This document shows, piece by piece, positions 31,509 to 40,620 of a stretch of 64,000 nt of DNA. The DNA is from Chryseobacterium soldanellicola (GTDB taxonomy: Bacteria > Bacteroidota > Bacteroidia > Flavobacteriales > Weeksellaceae), in contig NZ_FNKL01000004.1 in assembly GCF_900100115.1 (NCBI RefSeq), positions 310,001 through 374,000 on the forward strand, given 5' to 3'. The notes under the pieces are model-generated. The model had not been told where the DNA came from. It searched no databases and saw nothing but the letters and a program-made list of their open reading frames with translations. The translations under genes were made by a program, and so were the position numbers. Within the stretch, counting starts at the first letter, position 1. The number at the start of each line of letters is the position of its first letter.

Positions 31509-32440
31509 ATGGCATATTTAGGAATTATTATTTTTATCGGATTGGTGACATTATTTGCGTCTTTTTTTACCGTAAAGCAGGAAACGGCGGCAATTGTGGA
31601 GCGCTTAGGAAAATTTCACTCTGTCCGGCATGCGGGTTTACAGTTGAAAATACCTTATTTGGATAAAATTTCAAAAAGGATGAACCTCAGGATTCAGCAG
31701 CTGGATGTAATGATTGATACCAAAACGCTGGACAATGTTTTGTAAAAATGAAGATCTCCGTGCAGTTTCAGGTAATCAGAACGCAGGTTGGAGATGCTTT
31801 TTACCGATTGGAAAGTCCGCACGATCAGATTACTTCCTATGTTTTTGATGTGGTAAGGGCCGAAGTTCCGAAGTTAAAGTTAGATGATGTTTTCCTTAAA
31901 AAAGATGATATTGCCGTTGCTGTAAAAGCCGAGCTTCAGGAAGCCATGCAAAGCTACGGTTATGATATTATCAAAGCATTGGTAACGGATATTGACCCTG
32001 ATGAGCAGGTAAAACACGCGATGAACAGAATTAATGCCGCCGAAAGAGAAAAAACCGCCGCCGAATACGAATCTGAAGCACAGAGAATCAGAATTGTAGC
32101 CGTTGCAAAAGCCGAAGCGGAATCTAAAAAACTGCAAGGGCAGGGCATTGCAGATCAAAGAAGAGAAATCGCAAAAGGCCTTGAAGAATCGGTAAGAATG
32201 CTGAATAATGTAGACATTAATTCTCACGAAGCTTCTGCATTGATCGTGGTTACACAACATTACGATACATTGCATTCGGTGGGAGCAAATAACAGAAGCA
32301 ACCTGGTTTTACTGCCAAATTCACCCACTGCCGCCAGCGGAATGCTTAATGATCTGGTTGCTGCGATGACCACGGCCAATACGGTCGGTGAAATGACCAA
32401 AGGAAAATATCCGCCACCGCCAAAAGAACATGAACATTAA
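31509..32440 (+). pseudogene. SPFH/band 7 (stomatin-like) protein gene, split by a frameshift
   Basis: Two frames together encode one SPFH protein. The first (31509-31745) gives the membrane anchor and the start of the SPFH domain and ends TKTLDNVL. The second (31748-32440) continues MKISVQFQVIRTQVGDAF through a coiled coil to PPPPKEHEH. Adding one T to the TTTT run at 31738-31741 joins them as DNVFVKMKIS. As written, the gene is broken: a pseudogene, a phase-variable run or a base-calling error. Intact proteins organise membrane microdomains. The terminator is at 32449. Confidence 0.88.
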
Positions 32441-32448
32441 TCAATAAA

Positions 32449-32476
32449 AAATCTCCTGAAGCTCAGGAGATTTTGT
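32449..32476 (+). terminator. Terminator between the SPFH and DUF4377 genes
   Basis: The stem AATCTCCTGA/TCAGGAGATT with an AGC loop is followed by a T-rich tract. It may serve both convergent genes. Confidence 0.8.
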
Positions 32477-32477
32477 T

Positions 32478-32825
32478 TTATTTTTTAGTTTTCGAAACTT
32501 GCTTTACCAAAATATATTTAATTGAAGAGCCGTCAGCCGGCGGATTTTCAACTTTTTCTGTTTTTACTTTTAAAACATATTCATAGCCCGGCTCATAAGT
32601 GAATCCTTCAATATTACTGTAAAAATTGGTCCAATTTCCTGTTTGGTTTTCTTTAACCTGAAGGCATTTCATAGGTGCAACACCTGTACAATCTGCGGTT
32701 TGCGGACCGACAATAAATGTTTTTTCATCCCCACCGGAAGCGCTTGCCGAAGCTGTACATTGTGTAATAATAAGTAAAGATGCCGCTAAAATTGTTCCTC
32801 TGAAAATTGATTTAATATTGGTCAT
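32478..32825 (-). CDS. DUF4377 domain-containing lipoprotein
   Basis: A 115-residue lipoprotein. The signal peptide ends IITQ-Cys23. The mature part has the DUF4377 signature: DCTGVAPMKCLQVKENQTGN then WTNFYSNIEGFTYEPGYEYV then LKVKTEKVENPPADGSSIKY. The domain occurs in envelope lipoproteins, often near META/HslJ-type proteins, and its function is unknown. Two cysteines flanking the GVAPM loop are conserved and may form a disulfide. Confidence 0.85.
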   Translation of the reverse strand: MTNIKSIFRGTILAASLLIITQCTASASASGGDEKTFIVGPQTADCTGVAPMKCLQVKENQTGNWTNFYSNIEGFTYEPGYEYVLKVKTEKVENPPADGSSIKYILVKQVSKTKK

Positions 32826-32975
32826 ATTGTTGGTTTATTCTTCAGGCGACAATTTCTGTGCCGAAGTCTTTCCAACATATTGTAGTGATTTTGCTCTTGT
32901 TTTTTAGATTTTAAATAATTAATTTGAGCTCCTTTAAATTTTTAAACCAAATTATACAAATCGTAAAATTTAAAT

Positions 32976-34997
32976 ATGGAAAATCAAATTCAAACGGAAA
33001 ATTATAGGATTCAGAAACCGGAATCATGGGCAGGAAGCTTTGAAGATCATGAGTTGATTAATCGTATAAAAGAGTCGGATTTCTCAAATATCCAGATGAA
33101 TGAAGGACGGGATTACTGCTATTTTATCGATAAAAAATACCATACAACGAACAAAGAAAATAGTGAATATGTCTGCATGGCTTATACTTTGAATGAGCCT
33201 GCCAATCTTGAAAGAGCTTCCGTTTCGGATATTGTTGTGGAAGAAAATGAAGTTTATAACATTCACAGAATAAGTGTTTTAAGAGATGGTGTTTTGATTG
33301 ATAAAATTCCGGATACCAAAATTAAAGTGTTAGATAATGAAAACCAGAGCAGTGGTGGGATTTTAAGCAGTAATAAAAAAATTAATATTACTATTAAAGA
33401 TTTAAGATTATATGATGTGTTGATTTTGGAAGATTCCAGAGTAAAAGCATTTACAGATCGTGATTTTTTAAGAAAAGAATTTTCAAAATATGTATGGGTG
33501 AGCCCGGATAATTATTGGGCTTACGGAAGTTATAGTTTTACTTTCATTAATGAAAGAGAGCAGAAAATCGCCTATAAAAAAACGTTTTTCAGGGATGAAA
33601 GCGGGAATGTTTTATCTCCTGAAATTAATTATTTACAAAAAGGTGAAAAATTTGTTTTTGAAAAACAGAATTATATTAACCCTGTCGATGCAAACCGCGA
33701 AATTTTTCCTTATATAGATTTTGCAACAGAAAGCAGCTGGAGTGATTTGTCGAATTACATTGCCCCGATTTATGATGAAATTTTTAAAAACGCCTCTTTG
33801 CAGGATTTTGCCCCGGATTTAGTTGAAAAATTAAATGCTATTGCTAATCAGGACGAAAAAATTCAATTCGCCATTGAGTATGTTCAGAATAATATTTACT
33901 ACATTTTCAATGCTGATGAGATGAACGGCCATAAGCCTCAGGAGCCGGCAAAAACATACGAAACAAAACAGGGAGATTGTAAGGCGAAATCTGTTTTATT
34001 GAAGGCTATTTTAGATTTTATCGGTGTAGATTCTTCTATTGTCCTGGTGAATTTTCATACGGATTTCTATATTAAATATTACCTTCCTTCATTGTTGACG
34101 TTCAATCATGCCATTGTGAAAATTAATTATAAAGGGGATGAATATTTTATTGATGCTACCATTCGTGATGAGTTCGGATTGCTTGAAAATCGCGGATTTA
34201 TCTACTTTATGCATTATCTTGAAGTGAAGCCGGATCAGGAACTAAAAGAGAGGAAGCCACATAAATTCCCCTATTATTGTATTAATGAAAAAGTAGAATT
34301 TAATACTACTAAAAATGTAGGAGAGTTAAAATTAAACACAACCTATAAAGGAAATCGCGCCAATGCCATGCGCAGATATTTTAAAAATACCAACAAAAGA
34401 GAAATTGTTGACAGCTGGAATAATTTTTTGTTTTATAGCTTAAATTACTCCAATGACAGAAACGGAACCGACCTTAGAAATATCTTTAAAGATGCAGCAA
34501 TAGACATTGTAAGCGATGATAAAAAGCTCAATGAGTTTCAAATTAAATATACTGCGACAGTTGAAAATCCATATTATATTGATCAGCAGAAAAACCGGTT
34601 TTTAATGTATTTTGACCGGAATGTTGTAAAAGCAAGCGCAAGGGATTTTATTCATAAGGATCTTTCTTTCTGGCATAATTTTGACAGCGAAAAGTATGAA
34701 ATCAGTCTTAATACAGATCAGAAAATCGATACTGAAGAAAAATATACAACTCAGGAAAGTACAATCAATAATCCTTATTTTGATTTTACAAGCCGTAAAA
34801 AAGTAACTAAAAACGGAGCAACAGTTACGATTGATTACAAACCTTTGGTCAATCTTGAAATTCCTCAAAATGATTTTGAAAAATTCCGTACTGACCACCA
34901 TGCGGTTGCTGACAGTAATTTCGGATTGGGAATCGATATCATCGAACCGGGGTTAATGAATATGCTTAAGTTTAGCTTTAAAAAGAGGTTTAAGTAG
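32976..34997 (+). CDS. DUF3857/transglutaminase-like domain protein
   Basis: A 673-residue protein without a signal peptide. The N-terminal part (about 1-260) is the DUF3857 beta-sandwich. The transglutaminase-like core (about 285-400) has the Cys-His-Asp triad: Cys335 (KQGDCKAKS), His378 (TFNHAIVK) and Asp393 (YFIDATIRD). A C-terminal beta domain (about 430-660) follows. The family includes peptidases and protein-crosslinking folds of unknown substrate, usually secreted. The missing signal here is unusual and suggests a cytoplasmic role or a start further upstream. The terminator is at 35021. Confidence 0.88.
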   Translation: MENQIQTENYRIQKPESWAGSFEDHELINRIKESDFSNIQMNEGRDYCYFIDKKYHTTNKENSEYVCMAYTLNEPANLERASVSDIVVEENEVYNIHRISVLRDGVLIDKIPDTKIKVLDNENQSSGGILSSNKKINITIKDLRLYDVLILEDSRVKAFTDRDFLRKEFSKYVWVSPDNYWAYGSYSFTFINEREQKIAYKKTFFRDESGNVLSPEINYLQKGEKFVFEKQNYINPVDANREIFPYIDFATESSWSDLSNYIAPIYDEIFKNASLQDFAPDLVEKLNAIANQDEKIQFAIEYVQNNIYYIFNADEMNGHKPQEPAKTYETKQGDCKAKSVLLKAILDFIGVDSSIVLVNFHTDFYIKYYLPSLLTFNHAIVKINYKGDEYFIDATIRDEFGLLENRGFIYFMHYLEVKPDQELKERKPHKFPYYCINEKVEFNTTKNVGELKLNTTYKGNRANAMRRYFKNTNKREIVDSWNNFLFYSLNYSNDRNGTDLRNIFKDAAIDIVSDDKKLNEFQIKYTATVENPYYIDQQKNRFLMYFDRNVVKASARDFIHKDLSFWHNFDSEKYEISLNTDQKIDTEEKYTTQESTINNPYFDFTSRKKVTKNGATVTIDYKPLVNLEIPQNDFEKFRTDHHAVADSNFGLGIDIIEPGLMNMLKFSFKKRFK

Positions 34998-35002
34998 TTT
35001 GG

Positions 35003-35057
35003 AATTAGAAATTAGAAATTAGAAATTAGGTTTTTGATAATATTCTAATTTCTTTTT
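35003..35057 (+). terminator. Terminator with embedded 7-bp tandem repeat
   Basis: Four copies of AATTAGA (35003-35030, the last AATTAGG) run into a stem GAAATTAG/CTAATTTC (35022-35029 with 35045-35052) and a TTTTT tract. Confidence 0.65.
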
Positions 35058-35066
35058 ATAATATAA

Positions 35067-35103
35067 AGTTTCGGCGGGTTTGCAAAGCAAACCCGCCGAA
35101 ACT
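35067..35103. other. Perfect 17-bp GC-rich hairpin
   Basis: Stem 35067-35083 pairs with 35087-35103 (loop AAA). The core CGGCGGG and the GC-AAA-GC tip resemble the hairpin at 5729-5767 (GC-AGA-GC tip). It lies 70 bp after the transglutaminase gene and has no T-tract. It could be a second terminator or a dispersed palindromic repeat. Confidence 0.7.
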
Positions 35104-35190
35104 GTTTTATGAAATTAAGCCTTTTATTTAATTTTGATCTATACATCAAATTAAGAATCAAAGACTTGTACCATTGTTATAGCCAAAAAA

Positions 35191-35529
35191 CTATTCCCAA
35201 GGTTGTTTTGGTCTGCTGACCCCAATAAAGCTTTGTTTTCCGATTAATAATTCAAAAAACAATCTGAAGTCAGAAATCAGTGACCATAAAGGGTATTTAA
35301 ATGTTGCAGGTCTATTTTTTTCGATTAAAGCGTGGCTTAACCATGCAAAACCATAACCAAAAATAGGAACGTACCACAGAAACCTTTCTTTTCCTGAGCT
35401 GATCACGTATCCGATCACGAAAAATACAAGTAAAGTCCCTATAAAATGGAAGATTCTTGTTCCTGTTCTACTGTGCTCAGTAAGATAAAACTGGTAAAAT
35501 TCTTTAAATGTTTTTATTCTTTCAGACAT
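35191..35529 (-). CDS. DUF962 (Mpo1-like) family membrane protein
   Basis: A 112-residue protein starting MSERIKTFKEFYQFYLTEHS; the longer frame to 35631 lacks support. The family signature is the short helix FYQFYLTEHSRTGTRIFHFI with HSR/FH histidines, then two membrane hairpins (about 29-47 and 55-70) with WLSHALIEKNRPATFKYPLW. Yeast Mpo1 of this family is a dioxygenase acting on 2-hydroxy fatty acids with histidine-bound iron. A bacterial lipid-oxidation role is plausible but not shown. Confidence 0.85.
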   Translation of the reverse strand: MSERIKTFKEFYQFYLTEHSRTGTRIFHFIGTLLVFFVIGYVISSGKERFLWYVPIFGYGFAWLSHALIEKNRPATFKYPLWSLISDFRLFFELLIGKQSFIGVSRPKQPWE

Positions 35530-35606
35530 GGCATTTTTTAGTTTAAGGTTGTTAAGCATTTTAAAGCAATAAGTTCGCCAATTTTTTAAGCAAAGCTTCA
35601 AAAAGC

Positions 35607-35643
35607 AAAAAGGTAAAACCGTGATTAACAATTTTACCTTTTA
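35607..35643 (-). terminator. Terminator of the APC permease gene
   Basis: The 11-bp AT stem AAAAGGTAAAA/TTTTACCTTTT (35608-35618 with 35632-35642) is followed on the minus strand by a T-rich tract. Confidence 0.6.
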
Positions 35644-35664
35644 TTATGTTTAAGCTCTTAAGAA

Positions 35665-37338
35665 TTAAGCTTTCCTGAGCTTACTGTGTCTATAGCCGTA
35701 GCAGAAATAAATAATTAAGCCTAATGCAAACCAAAGCCCGAACCAGAACCAATTTTCATGACTCATCCCTGTAAGAAGATATAAGCATGAACTTAACCCA
35801 ATTAAAGGAATTAAAGAGAAATTTTTAATAAAAGTGAAAATACACAGAATTAAATTAATCAGGATAAAAATAAGAATAGAAGCCCTGAATTCACCATCTT
35901 TAGGATCGTTCCAATCGGTTAAAGAATTAAAAAATTCCGGCTGCCAGATGTAAAATCCGATTAACCCACCAATGAAAATAACAGGAAATATAATCTTACC
36001 GTTAATATAGGGAAGGTGAAATCTGCCCTTGATCTTTTCTTTGGCAGGAAGCATCAGAACTCCTGCGCAAACCAGGACAAAAGCAAAAATAGTCCCAATA
36101 CTCGTAAAATCCAGAATAAAAGTTTTATCTGTAAACAAGATAGGAATACCTACGGCAACACCCGTAACGATGGTAGCAAATGAAGGAGTTTTATATTTTG
36201 GATGTACAGTCTTGAATTTTTCAGGCATCAAACCGTCGCGGCTCATGGCGTACCAGATTCTCGGCTGTCCCATTTGGAAAACCAACAAAACAGTGGTAAT
36301 GGCAACAATGGCGACAAAAGAAACGGTAAGCTCCATCCATGCGACATTAGCATTTGATTTTTCAAATATAAATGAAAGCGGATCACCGATACCGTCGAAT
36401 TTTCTGTAATCAACCATTCCGGTTAACACCAAGGTTAACGCAATGTAGATCACAGTACACAATACCAATGAAATAATCATCCCTTTTGGTAAAGTTTTCT
36501 GAGGATCTTTTGTTTCTTCGGAAAGTACGCTTAATGCATCAAAACCGATATAAGCAAAGAAAACTCCGGAAACTGCGCTCATTACTCCCGCAAAACCATT
36601 CGGCATGAAAGATGCAACATGGGTTTCTGGGTTAACGGGTGTCCAGTTTTCTGTATTGATATAAGCAAAGCCCACTAAAATGACTAAAACAATTACAGCT
36701 AATTTTAAGATAACCAAAGAGTTATTGAAGTTCTTACTTTCTTTTACCCCAACATAGCATAACCAAGTGATTAAGCCATTGATAACCAATGCCGGAACGT
36801 CAACGATAAGTTTTAAACTTCCTAACAAAGGAGCTGATTTCCAGGCGTTAAGAAGATCTTTGTTTTCAGAACCATTCATAAAAGCTTTTCTGGCTTCGGT
36901 ATAGCTGCAGGTTAAATAATCAGGAATATGCATTCCCAAACGTTCTAAAAAGCTCGTAAAATAATCCGACCATGAAAAAGCAACGTAAATATTTCCGAAA
37001 GAATATTCCATAATCAAGGCCCAGCCGATAATCCAGGCGATCAATTCACCAAAACTGGCATAAGCATACGTGTAAGCAGAGCCGGCAGTAGGAATTCTAC
37101 TTGCAAATTCGGCATAACAAAGCGCCGTAAAACCACATGCAAAACCGCATATCAAATATAGCAAGATCACGCCGGGACCGCCTCTGAAAACGGCTTCCCC
37201 CAAACTGCTGAAACTTCCTGCCCCGATAATAGCCGCAATACCAAAAAAAACGATATCCCAAACACCTAAAACTCTCAAAAGATTTGTGGAAGTATCTGTC
37301 TCTGAATAGTTTTTCCTTCTAAAAAGTTGATTCATCAA
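35665..37338 (-). CDS. APC family amino acid permease
   Basis: A 557-residue inner-membrane transporter with about 12-14 membrane segments. APC signatures: LGVWDIVFFGIAAIIGAGSF (helix 1 with the unwound GAGSF substrate motif), then FACGFTALCYAEFASRIPTA and GSAYTYAYASFGELIAWIIG. Length and the cationic-amino-acid-transporter-like arrangement, with a long loop after helix 3-4, suggest a basic-amino-acid transporter, but specificity cannot be assigned. It is monocistronic. Confidence 0.93.
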   Translation of the reverse strand: MMNQLFRRKNYSETDTSTNLLRVLGVWDIVFFGIAAIIGAGSFSSLGEAVFRGGPGVILLYLICGFACGFTALCYAEFASRIPTAGSAYTYAYASFGELIAWIIGWALIMEYSFGNIYVAFSWSDYFTSFLERLGMHIPDYLTCSYTEARKAFMNGSENKDLLNAWKSAPLLGSLKLIVDVPALVINGLITWLCYVGVKESKNFNNSLVILKLAVIVLVILVGFAYINTENWTPVNPETHVASFMPNGFAGVMSAVSGVFFAYIGFDALSVLSEETKDPQKTLPKGMIISLVLCTVIYIALTLVLTGMVDYRKFDGIGDPLSFIFEKSNANVAWMELTVSFVAIVAITTVLLVFQMGQPRIWYAMSRDGLMPEKFKTVHPKYKTPSFATIVTGVAVGIPILFTDKTFILDFTSIGTIFAFVLVCAGVLMLPAKEKIKGRFHLPYINGKIIFPVIFIGGLIGFYIWQPEFFNSLTDWNDPKDGEFRASILIFILINLILCIFTFIKNFSLIPLIGLSSCLYLLTGMSHENWFWFGLWFALGLIIYFCYGYRHSKLRKA

Positions 37339-37585
37339 TGTCTATATTTGATTTGAAAAAAACAAATGTAATTATTTCTGCGAAATAATTAAGATTTTCT
37401 TAAAATTTCTTATAAGAAAGTTAATAAGTATTAAAAAATAATCCACATACTAACAATATGTTAAAACACTTGTTTATACAATATCTTTTCAATATTTTCG
37501 TTGATAAATTGTGGATAAAATTTACCTAAAATTTAAAATATCTGGCCTCCTGTTTAGGCTTACACATTTTAAAATTTGATAATAA

Positions 37586-40549
37586 ATGAAATCAAAAAAA
37601 ATACTTTTAGCAGCCGCTGTATTTTATTTCGGAATTTCCGAGGGACAGCAGTCTCAATACTTTACCCAGAAAGAGAATTACAGGTTTAACCTAGCCGAAA
37701 ACCTTTACCAGACCAAAATATACAACGCTTCTCAATACGAATACGCAAGACAATATTTTTATAATCAAAATCTGTCGAGATCCAAAAAAGAAGCCGCCCA
37801 GTTTTTTGATAACGTAATTGGAGTTATTCTTCAGAAAAATCATGCTGAAGATGGGTTAACTGCTTTTATGAAAGAATATCCGAATTCTGCTTATTTTGCT
37901 CAGGCTAATCTTCCTTTGGCGGATTATTATCTGGCTAAAAAAGATTTTCCGAAAGCTTTAGAGACTTTGAAAAAGGTTAACCAATACCAGCTTTCAAAAG
38001 AAGAGAACACACAGTATATTTTGAAATTAGGTTATGCTAAATTCATGATGGGTGATTCTAAAGGGGCAACTGATGCTTTGGAAGAAGCTTATAAAACTGC
38101 TGATGATTCTCAAAAAGGCGATATTGCATATATGTTGGGGCATTTGTATTATTCTGACAGACAGAATGATAAGGCTTTTCAATATTTTGATTCTGTGAAA
38201 GATCAGCCGAAATATTCGAAGCTGGTTCGGCCTTATTATGTACAGATGTATTACAATGATAAGGATTATGATAAAGCAATTTCTGAAGGAAATCTTTTAT
38301 TGAACGAAGATATTTCCGATGCTTATAAAGCTGAAGTTCACAAGATTATCGGTGAAAGTTATTTCATGAAAGGTGATTATACTTCTGCTTATCCTCACTT
38401 AAAAGATTATCTGAGCGTTCAGCAAAATCCTTCTGAAAATGACCTTTATGAGATGGGATTTGTAGCGGCTCAGCTTAAAAAATATGATGAAGCGGTTTCT
38501 TATTATAACCAATTGTTAAACAGCAATTCTGCGTTAGCTCAGAATGCTTACTATCAGCTTGGAAATGCTTATTTAGCGGTTGATAAAAAGCAGGAAGCAC
38601 TTTCGGCGTTCCGATCATCTTATCAGATGAATTATGATCCGAAGGTTAAAAAACTGGCTCACGAGCAATACGCAAAGTTAAGCTACGATATCGGTAACCC
38701 GTTTGAAAGCCCTTCAACGGTTATTCAAAATTATATCAATGAAAATCAAAATGCGGCAAATGCTGCTGAAATGAGATCACTTTTGGTGAAATCATATTTG
38801 TATTCAGGGAATTTTAAAGAAACGCTGAACGCAATTGATAAACTTCAAAGTTCGTCTCCGGACATTGATAAAGTAGATCAGGAAGTTTCGTATTTATTAG
38901 GAACGGAAGAATTTAATAAAGGAAATTATGACGAAGCCGAAAAATATTTCTTAAGAAGTTTAGAATTTAACATTAATAAAGAATTCAACAGCCGAGCTTT
39001 ATATTGGTTGGGGCAGGTTTATTATCAGAAAGGAAATTATCCGTCTGCGATTGTTCGTTATGAAAAATTGCTTACCGAAACCTTCCCTGAAAAGCAGCAA
39101 TTGCCTTATGATTTAGGATATGCTTATTTTAAATCTAAAAAATTCGATCAGGCGGAAACTTATTTTAAGCAATATTTAACCAATCCGAAACCTGAGTTTA
39201 AAAATGATGCAGAACTTCGTTTGGCAGATATTAATTACGCCAATAATAACCTGAACGAGGCAATCGCGATCTACGATAAAAACGAAGATGCAACCGACTA
39301 TACTTTATATCAAAAAGCAATGGCTTTAGGATTTAAAGGTGATACTCAGGCGAAAATTGCCAACTTAAAAAATCTGTTATCAAAATATCCGGATTCTGAA
39401 TATTATGATGATGCCCAGTATGAAATGGGAACGGCTTATGCGGCTCAGGATGATTTTGCGAATTCAAATGATTTATTTGGAAAAGTGATTAAAACTTCGT
39501 CTGATAAAGATTTGATTGCCAATGCATCGATTTACAGAGCTCAGAATTATATCGATCAAAATCAAAATGATAAGGCTTTATCTGAATTAAAATCTCTTGG
39601 AGATCAGTATAAAAATACAGCTTACGCAGAAAAAATAGTTCAGGCTGCAAAACCGATTTTCACGAAAAACGGAGATGTTGCGGGCTATGAAAGTTTTGCA
39701 AAAAATATCGGGGTAAATGTTGATGCTTCTGAAATTGACGAGATCAACCTTTCTACGGCAAAACAATATTTCACCAAAAAAGATTACAAAAACGCGATTT
39801 CTTATTACGAAAAATATTTAACGCAAAATCCAACAGGAGAGGGGCTTTACCAGGCTAAATACGAGCTTGGAGAAAGTTATTATCAAACCAAAAATACAAC
39901 AAAAGCCTTGTTGGTTTTACAGGAAATTGCAAATGTTCAGAATGATTATCAGGATGATGCACAGACCCGTTTAGCTCAAATTTACATTGCGCAGGGTGAT
40001 AATGCGGAGGCGAGAAAATATCTGGAAAATATCAAAAATTCTTCTGATGTCAATGTTAAAAACTACGCAAACGTAGAATTAATGAAGATGTATGCAGATG
40101 AAAAGAATTTCTCACAGGCTGAAAAATTGGCCGATGCGGTAATTGCCAACAATAAAAACTCAGCGGCAGTTATTGAAACTGCAAAAGTGATCAAGGCGAG
40201 AAGTCTGATGAATTCAGGGAAAGATAAAGATGCGCAGGCAGCTTATACATCTCTTGAAAAGTCTTCCAACACGGAAGTTGCAGCGGAAGCTATTTATGTA
40301 AAAGCGTTCTATCAAAATAAAGGGAAAGCCTTTAAATCTTCCAATGAAACAATCTTTAAACTGGCTAACAACTATGCTTCCGAAGAATATTGGGGTGCAA
40401 AAGCATTGGTTTTAATGGCTAAAAATTATATTGGTTTAAAAGATAATTATCAGGCAAGTTATACGTGCGACCAGATCATTGAAAACTATAAAGATTTCCC
40501 TGAGATCGTTGCTGAAGCTAAAGAAGTGAAGAAGTCTATTAAAAAGTAA
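37586..40549 (+). CDS. Large secreted TPR-repeat protein
   Basis: A 987-residue protein with a signal peptide (about 1-21). The rest is a superhelix of tetratricopeptide repeats (roughly 20 units), for example AYYQLGNAYLAVDKKQEALS and ALYWLGQVYYQKGNYPSAIV. There is no membrane helix, so it should be periplasmic, or lipid-free at the outer membrane, acting as a scaffold. It lies 71 nt upstream of an outer-membrane barrel gene on the same strand, a conserved-looking arrangement suggesting a joint role in envelope biogenesis or transport. Confidence 0.88.
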   Translation: MKSKKILLAAAVFYFGISEGQQSQYFTQKENYRFNLAENLYQTKIYNASQYEYARQYFYNQNLSRSKKEAAQFFDNVIGVILQKNHAEDGLTAFMKEYPNSAYFAQANLPLADYYLAKKDFPKALETLKKVNQYQLSKEENTQYILKLGYAKFMMGDSKGATDALEEAYKTADDSQKGDIAYMLGHLYYSDRQNDKAFQYFDSVKDQPKYSKLVRPYYVQMYYNDKDYDKAISEGNLLLNEDISDAYKAEVHKIIGESYFMKGDYTSAYPHLKDYLSVQQNPSENDLYEMGFVAAQLKKYDEAVSYYNQLLNSNSALAQNAYYQLGNAYLAVDKKQEALSAFRSSYQMNYDPKVKKLAHEQYAKLSYDIGNPFESPSTVIQNYINENQNAANAAEMRSLLVKSYLYSGNFKETLNAIDKLQSSSPDIDKVDQEVSYLLGTEEFNKGNYDEAEKYFLRSLEFNINKEFNSRALYWLGQVYYQKGNYPSAIVRYEKLLTETFPEKQQLPYDLGYAYFKSKKFDQAETYFKQYLTNPKPEFKNDAELRLADINYANNNLNEAIAIYDKNEDATDYTLYQKAMALGFKGDTQAKIANLKNLLSKYPDSEYYDDAQYEMGTAYAAQDDFANSNDLFGKVIKTSSDKDLIANASIYRAQNYIDQNQNDKALSELKSLGDQYKNTAYAEKIVQAAKPIFTKNGDVAGYESFAKNIGVNVDASEIDEINLSTAKQYFTKKDYKNAISYYEKYLTQNPTGEGLYQAKYELGESYYQTKNTTKALLVLQEIANVQNDYQDDAQTRLAQIYIAQGDNAEARKYLENIKNSSDVNVKNYANVELMKMYADEKNFSQAEKLADAVIANNKNSAAVIETAKVIKARSLMNSGKDKDAQAAYTSLEKSSNTEVAAEAIYVKAFYQNKGKAFKSSNETIFKLANNYASEEYWGAKALVLMAKNYIGLKDNYQASYTCDQIIENYKDFPEIVAEAKEVKKSIKK

Positions 40550-40620
40550 ATGTACTATCGTATTCACGTAAAATATATTTATCATGAATATTTTTTACCA
40601 AATACTTAAATACAAGAAAA

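Noticed and set aside
31738-31748. Programmed frameshift in the SPFH gene
   Set aside because: No slippery X-XXY-YYZ heptamer and no downstream pseudoknot is visible; a missing T explains the break more simply.
35530-35631. Long N-terminus of the DUF962 protein
   Set aside because: The extra 34 residues lie over the permease terminator region and precede the family's normal MSERIKTF start.
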